From: an uncultured Actinomycetes bacterium
GTDB lineage: Bacteria > Actinomycetota > Thermoleophilia > Gaiellales > F1-60-MAGs149
Length of the DNA: 9,347 bases
Assembly: GCA_903873565.1 (NCBI GenBank)
Contig: CAIQOY010000246.1
Location: 1 to 9,347, forward strand
Reading direction: 5' to 3'
Positions 5,910-9,347 of the stretch are shown piece after piece. The position numbers and the translations under genes are program-made. Within the stretch, counting starts at the first letter, position 1, and every line of letters begins with the position of its first letter. Below the pieces are notes generated by a model, which made no database searches, was not told where the DNA came from, and saw only the letters and a program-made list of their open reading frames with translations.

Positions 5910-6647
5910 GGCGGCGGCCCGTCGGCGGGCCGCGTCGACGAGGTCCCGAAACGGCCCGAGCCAGCGCCCGTCGCGTCGCCACATGAACTCGTTGTGCCAC
6001 TGCAGGCCGACGGCGAAGGGCGCATCGGGTGCGCTCTCGGTGGCCTCGACCACCCCGTCCTCCGCGAAGGCCACCGGGCGCAGTCGCTCGCCGGTCCGGG
6101 CGACGGCCTGGTGGTGGAAGGAGTTGATCAGCGGCTCGCCGTCGCCGACCCAGCCGGCGAGCCGGCTGCCGGGCTCCACGCTCACGCGGTGCCAGTGGTC
6201 GCCGGGCTCGGCGTCGGCGAGGGTCGGCCAGTCGACCATGTGGGTGCCCGACCCCTCGACCTGCGACGGCACGTCCTGCACGAGCGAGCCGCCGTCGGCC
6301 ACCGCGAGGACCTGGCTGCCGCGGCAGATCCCGAGGATCGGCACGCCCTGCTCGAGGGCGGCCCGGGCGAGCGCGAGCTCGAACGCGTCGTGCTCCGGGG
6401 TCACCGTGTTGACTTTGGGGTGGCGTTCCTCGCCGTAGTGGCCGGGATCGACGTCCTCGCCCCCCGACAGGAGGATGCCGTCGAGGTCCTCGAGGAGGTC
6501 CGGGATGGCGTCGGGCGGGGTGTCGCGCGGCAGGGCGACCACGATCGCGCCCGCCTCCACGAGCGGCTCGCGCATGTTGCGCTCGACTTTGACCAGCATG
6601 GGATCGTCGAGCTCGAGGGTCATGCCGATGCGGGGGCGACGGGTCAC
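5901..6647 (-). CDS. Gamma-glutamyl-gamma-aminobutyrate hydrolase family protein (PuuD-like, class I GATase fold)
   Basis: The 248-residue protein belongs to the peptidase C26/PuuD group. It has the family SGGEDVDP motif at 61-68, the nucleophile elbow GICRGSQ at 106-112 with Cys108, and QWHNE at 216-220 supplying His218 and Glu220 for the triad. SFHHQAV at 176-182 is also typical. Family members hydrolyse gamma-glutamyl amide bonds; PuuD releases GABA in putrescine breakdown. No polyamine genes lie nearby, so the substrate is open. The usual QWHPE is QWHNE here; the catalytic residues are kept. The GTG start at 6647 is chosen because TAGCGT sits six bases upstream; an internal ATG at 6623 would remove the conserved RPRIG strand. 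It converges with the MBL-fold gene and diverges from the MMPL gene. Confidence 0.93.
   Translation of the reverse strand: MTRRPRIGMTLELDDPMLVKVERNMREPLVEAGAIVVALPRDTPPDAIPDLLEDLDGILLSGGEDVDPGHYGEERHPKVNTVTPEHDAFELALARAALEQGVPILGICRGSQVLAVADGGSLVQDVPSQVEGSGTHMVDWPTLADAEPGDHWHRVSVEPGSRLAGWVGDGEPLINSFHHQAVARTGERLRPVAFAEDGVVEATESAPDAPFAVGLQWHNEFMWRRDGRWLGPFRDLVDAARRRAAARG
5914..5933 (+). terminator. Possible U-less terminator hairpin after the MBL-fold gene
   Basis: Nine bases after the MBL stop codon, GCGGCCCG and CGGGCCGC pair perfectly over 8 bp around a four-base TCGG loop. No T-run follows, so a classic intrinsic terminator is not shown. The hairpin lies inside the 3' coding end of the convergent gene. 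It may slow or end nadE-MBL transcription, or simply reflect very GC-rich Ala/Arg codons. Confidence 0.35.
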
Positions 6648-6653
6648 GCGGGC

Positions 6654-6659
6654 ACGCTA
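6654..6659 (-). promoter_or_regulatory. Putative -10 box TAGCGT of the PuuD-like gene (leaderless)
   Basis: On the minus strand TAGCGT is followed by six bases (GCCCGC) and then GTG at 6647. This is the same spacing as at mrp and the OB-fold/HD gene. No Shine-Dalgarno sequence precedes the GTG. Unlike two of the other boxes, this one lies in intergenic DNA. A possible but weak TTCCCC -35 element lies about 18 bases upstream of it. Confidence 0.5.
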
Positions 6660-6769
6660 CCGCACCTGCCGGAGTGGGGGAAGCCCCGCAATCGCCGCCG
6701 GGGGCCCTCGGATCAGGCACCCTTACGGGAGTCGCGTCGACCTCCGCTGGGGGCCGTGACCACGCGCAC

Positions 6770-8947
6770 ATGCAGCCCGCCCCCGTCTCCCCGTCCCGCG
6801 GCGCCCTCAGCGCCCTGACCGGCGCGATCGCCCGCCACCCGTGGCGCGCCATCGGCGTCTGGGTCCTGCTGATCGCGGCGATCATCGCGGGGTCGCAGAC
6901 GCTCGGCGGGGAGCTGCAGAACAACTTCTCGATCCCCGACTCCGACGCGCAGCGCGCGGGCGACCTGCTCGAGGAGCGCTTCCCGGCCCGTGCGGGCGAC
7001 TCGGCCACGATCGTGTTCCGGGCGGAGGACGGCATCGGGAACGCCGACGCGAAGGCGGCGGTGGCCGCGGCCCTCGAGGCGGCTTCCGGGGTGGCGCACA
7101 TCGTGGGCACGGGCGACCCGTTCACCGGCGAGAGCGGGCAGGTCTCGGAGGACGGCACCGTGGCCTACGCCGACGTGCAGTTCGACCAGCAGGGCTGGAC
7201 GCTGCCGGCCGGCACGATCGACACGTTCAAGGACGACGTCCGCGCCGCCGTCGCGGGCTCGCCCGTCCAGGTCGCCTTCACCGGCAACGCGGTGCAGGAG
7301 CAGCCCGAGCAGGGGGCGTCCGAGGCGCTGGGCCTCCTCGCCGCCGTGATCGTGCTGCTGATCGTCTTCGGGACGGTGATCGCGGCGCTCCTGCCGATCT
7401 TCCTCGCCCTGCTGGCCGTCGGGCTCGGCATCGCCACGCTGACCCTCGCCGCCGGCTTCACCGACTTCAACACGATCACCCCGATCCTGGCGACGATGAT
7501 CGGCCTCGGCGTCGGCATCGACTACTCGCTGTTCATCGTCACGCGCTTCCGGCAGGCCCTCCACGAGGGCGCCTCGCCGAAGGAGGCCGCGGGGCTCGCC
7601 GCCTCGACCGCCGGGCGGGCCGTGATCTTCGCCGGCACCACGGTGGCGATCTCGATCGTCGGGCTGGCCACGGTCGGCCTCGACTTCATCACCAAGATGG
7701 GCATCGGGGCGTCCCTGACGGTGCTCACCTCGGTCGCCGTCGCGGTCACGCTGCTGCCCGCGGTCCTGGCGCTCCTCGGACACCGCGTCGACCGGCTCAA
7801 GCTGCCGTTCGTCAAGGTGCCCGACGACACCCTCGAGGCCCAGAAGGCCACCGCCGTCGCACGCTGGGGGCGGCTCGTCACGCGCCGCCCCTGGCTGTTC
7901 CTGCTCCTGCCGCTCGGCGTGATGCTGCTCGCGGCCCTGCCCGTGGTCGGCATCCAGCTGGGCGCCGCCGACGCGGGCTCGTCCCCGAAGACGACGACGC
8001 AGCGCATCGCCTACGACTGGCTGGCCGAGGGCTTCGGGCCCGGCTTCAACGGCCCGCTCCTGATCGCGATCGACACGAAGGGCGACATGGCTGCCGCCGA
8101 GAAGGTGCAGCAGGCGGTCGCCGCGACGGACGGCGTGGCCTTCGCCACCCCGCCGATCCCCAACCAGGCGGGGGACACGGCGATCGTGACCGCGTACGCG
8201 ACCAGCGCCCCGCAGGACCAGGCGACCGCCGAGCTCGTGGAGCGGCTCCGCACCGACACGATCCCCGCGGCGCTCGCGGGCACCGGGGCCGTCGCCTACG
8301 TCGGCGGGGCCACCGCGGCGTTCGAGGACATCTCGGCCCGCATCTTCGAGCGCATCCCGTGGTTCCTCCTGTTCGTGGTGGGCATCACCTTCCTGATCCT
8401 GACGATGGCCTTCCGCAGCGTGGTGATCGCCGTCAAGGCCGCCCTCACCACGATCCTCTCGTGCGCCGCCAGCTTCGGGATCCTGACGCTCGTCTTCCAG
8501 CAGGGCTACGGCATGGGGCTGATCGGGCTCGACCGGACCGGCCCGATCGAGTCGTTCCTGCCCGTGATCGTGTTCGCGCTCGTGTTCGGGCTGTCCATGG
8601 ACTACGAGGTCTTCCTCGTCAGCCGCATCCGCGAGGCGTTCGTGGGCGGCGACACGCCGCGCGTCGCGATCACCGACGGCGTGGCGGCGATCGGGCGCGT
8701 GATCGTCGCCGCCGCGATCATCATGAGCGTCGTCTTCTTCGCCTTCCTGACGGGCGTCGACCGCACCATCAAGGAGTTCGGGCTCGCGCTGGGCCTGGCG
8801 ATCGCCCTCGATGCCTTCGTCGTGCGCCTGACCCTGGTGCCCGCGCTGATGCACCTGCTCGACCGGCGCGCCTGGTGGATCCCGCGCTGGCTCGATCGCG
8901 CCCTGCCGCGGCTCACGATCGAGCCGCCCGCGCGCTCCGGCGACTAG
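6770..8947 (+). CDS. MMPL/RND-family transporter
   Basis: The 725-residue membrane protein has the duplicated MMPL plan: one N-terminal helix (about 27-46), an extracytoplasmic loop, five helices (187-337), then a second copy with a helix near 374-396, a second loop, and five helices (531-695), 12 in all. Each half carries the proton-relay signature: GIDYSLFIVTRFR at 249-261 (Asp251-Tyr252) and SMDYEVFLVSRIR at 609-621 (Asp611-Tyr612). Relatives export lipids, lipopeptides or drugs using the proton gradient; the cargo here is unknown. The ATG at 6770 gives a short cytoplasmic tail before helix 1. An upstream GTG at 6674 is in frame, but the added residues are unlike the family and have no ribosome site. 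No TAGNNT box or good Shine-Dalgarno sequence lies before 6770. I found no clear operator in the 122-base divergent gap. Confidence 0.95.
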   Translation: MQPAPVSPSRGALSALTGAIARHPWRAIGVWVLLIAAIIAGSQTLGGELQNNFSIPDSDAQRAGDLLEERFPARAGDSATIVFRAEDGIGNADAKAAVAAALEAASGVAHIVGTGDPFTGESGQVSEDGTVAYADVQFDQQGWTLPAGTIDTFKDDVRAAVAGSPVQVAFTGNAVQEQPEQGASEALGLLAAVIVLLIVFGTVIAALLPIFLALLAVGLGIATLTLAAGFTDFNTITPILATMIGLGVGIDYSLFIVTRFRQALHEGASPKEAAGLAASTAGRAVIFAGTTVAISIVGLATVGLDFITKMGIGASLTVLTSVAVAVTLLPAVLALLGHRVDRLKLPFVKVPDDTLEAQKATAVARWGRLVTRRPWLFLLLPLGVMLLAALPVVGIQLGAADAGSSPKTTTQRIAYDWLAEGFGPGFNGPLLIAIDTKGDMAAAEKVQQAVAATDGVAFATPPIPNQAGDTAIVTAYATSAPQDQATAELVERLRTDTIPAALAGTGAVAYVGGATAAFEDISARIFERIPWFLLFVVGITFLILTMAFRSVVIAVKAALTTILSCAASFGILTLVFQQGYGMGLIGLDRTGPIESFLPVIVFALVFGLSMDYEVFLVSRIREAFVGGDTPRVAITDGVAAIGRVIVAAAIIMSVVFFAFLTGVDRTIKEFGLALGLAIALDAFVVRLTLVPALMHLLDRRAWWIPRWLDRALPRLTIEPPARSGD

Positions 8948-8950
8948 GCG

Positions 8951-9347
8951 TCAGTGCCCGGCGGCCGCATCGGCCTGCCGGTTCTTGCGGACCGAGGCGA
9001 TGATCCCCGCGCCGAGGATCAGCAGGACGACGGCGAGGCTGATCGGCGCCGGCATATGGAACCAGTGGCTGATGATCATCTTGAAGCCGACCCAGCCGAG
9101 CACGATCGCCAAGGTGGGCTGCAGGTAGACGAAGCGCTCGAGCGACGTCGCGATCGCGAAGTAGAGCGTGCGCAGGCCGAGCAGCGCGAAGGCGTTCGCG
9201 GCGAGGACGATGAACGGGTCCTTGGTGACCGCGTAGATGGCGGGCACCGAGTCGACGGCGAACATCAGGTCGAAGAAGGCGAGGGCGAGCAGGGCGATCA
9301 GGAGCGGCGTCGCGTAGCGCTTGCCGTCGACGACGACCGACATCGCC
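8951..9347 (-). CDS. TerC-family integral membrane protein, C-terminal part (5' end outside window)
   Basis: The visible 131 or so residues match the second half of TerC/Alx-type proteins. FFDLMFAVDSVPAIYAVTKD at 23-42 (counted from the ATG at 9343) carries the two conserved acidic residues Asp25 and Asp31. ANAFALLGLRTLYF follows at 49-62, and GWVGFKM at 83-89. Four hydrophobic segments can be seen, ending in a short basic and Ala-rich tail. Family members are linked to tellurite resistance or to manganese export and metal loading of secreted proteins. The ATG at 9343 is probably an internal Met, because full TerC proteins have several more helices before this point and the frame stays open to the edge. 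It converges with the MMPL gene, with three bases between the stop codons. Confidence 0.92.
   Translation of the reverse strand, partial: AMSVVVDGKRYATPLLIALLALAFFDLMFAVDSVPAIYAVTKDPFIVLAANAFALLGLRTLYFAIATSLERFVYLQPTLAIVLGWVGFKMIISHWFHMPAPISLAVVLLILGAGIIASVRKNRQADAAAGH
8958..8986 (+). terminator. Likely intrinsic terminator of the MMPL transcript
   Basis: Ten bases after the MMPL stop codon, CCGGCGGCCG (8958-8967) pairs with CGGCC-T-GCCGG (8971-8981). The stem has 10 bp, a single bulged T and a three-base CAT loop. It is followed at once by TTCTT (8982-8986), a short U-rich tract that is rare in this GC-rich DNA. On the other strand it encodes the TerC tail, so it would act only on plus-strand RNA. 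Confidence 0.5.

Noticed and set aside
6717..6731. ACCCTTACGGGAGT as a possible operator upstream of the MMPL gene
   Set aside because: The dyad breaks at several positions; only short CCC/GGG arms pair. No neighbouring regulator gene supports an operator.
6713..8854. A 713-codon minus-strand open frame antisense to the MMPL gene
   Set aside because: The product is a repetitive Asp/Arg/Gly/His string without domains, while the plus strand encodes a clear 12-helix transporter.
6770..9347. MMPL and TerC as a tellurite or metal resistance module
   Set aside because: The two genes are convergent with a terminator between them, and no other resistance genes are present in the window.

Overview
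This is a very GC-rich bacterial segment with near-total G/C at third codon positions, TANNNT -10 boxes placed directly before start codons, and an MMPL transporter. That points to an actinobacterium, perhaps class Thermoleophilia (Solirubrobacterales-like). The phylum is a reasonable inference; the class is a guess from style and gene content. The genes look chromosomal and mostly housekeeping. I see no phage, insertion sequence, CRISPR array, tRNA or rRNA, and no non-coding stretch longer than about 120 bases.

Layout from left to right: (a) the 3' end of an unidentified plus-strand gene (2-148). (b) A minus-strand pair, a DUF1015 protein (1270-2556) followed 9 bases later by an Mrp/ApbC-type Fe-S carrier ATPase (145-1260). 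(c) A 48-base divergent promoter region. (d) A plus-strand run of a YhaM-like OB-fold + HD protein whose HD metal site is degraded (2605-3474), glutamine-dependent NAD+ synthetase (3485-5146), and a metallo-beta-lactamase-fold hydrolase (5146-5904) that overlaps nadE by one base. (e) A convergent class I amidotransferase-like gamma-glutamyl hydrolase of the PuuD type (5901-6647, minus). (f) A divergent 12-TM MMPL transporter (6770-8947, plus). (g) A convergent TerC-family membrane protein (8951-9347, minus) cut by the window edge.

The genes do not form one pathway. Mrp (Fe-S delivery) and NadE (last step of NAD+ synthesis) are core metabolism. The hydrolase is probably translated with NadE through the TGATG overlap and a good Shine-Dalgarno sequence. 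PuuD-like, MMPL and TerC seem to be independent units.

The most distinctive signal is regulatory. Four genes have a TAGNNT hexamer ending 6 or 7 bases before the start codon, as expected for leaderless transcripts. In two of them the TAG of that hexamer is also the stop codon of the upstream gene. All four CTAG tetramers I found lie at gene boundaries, and two of them hold overlapping convergent stop codons. I did not find a convincing undescribed multi-gene system. The best protein-level oddity is the HD-site-deficient YhaM-like protein.
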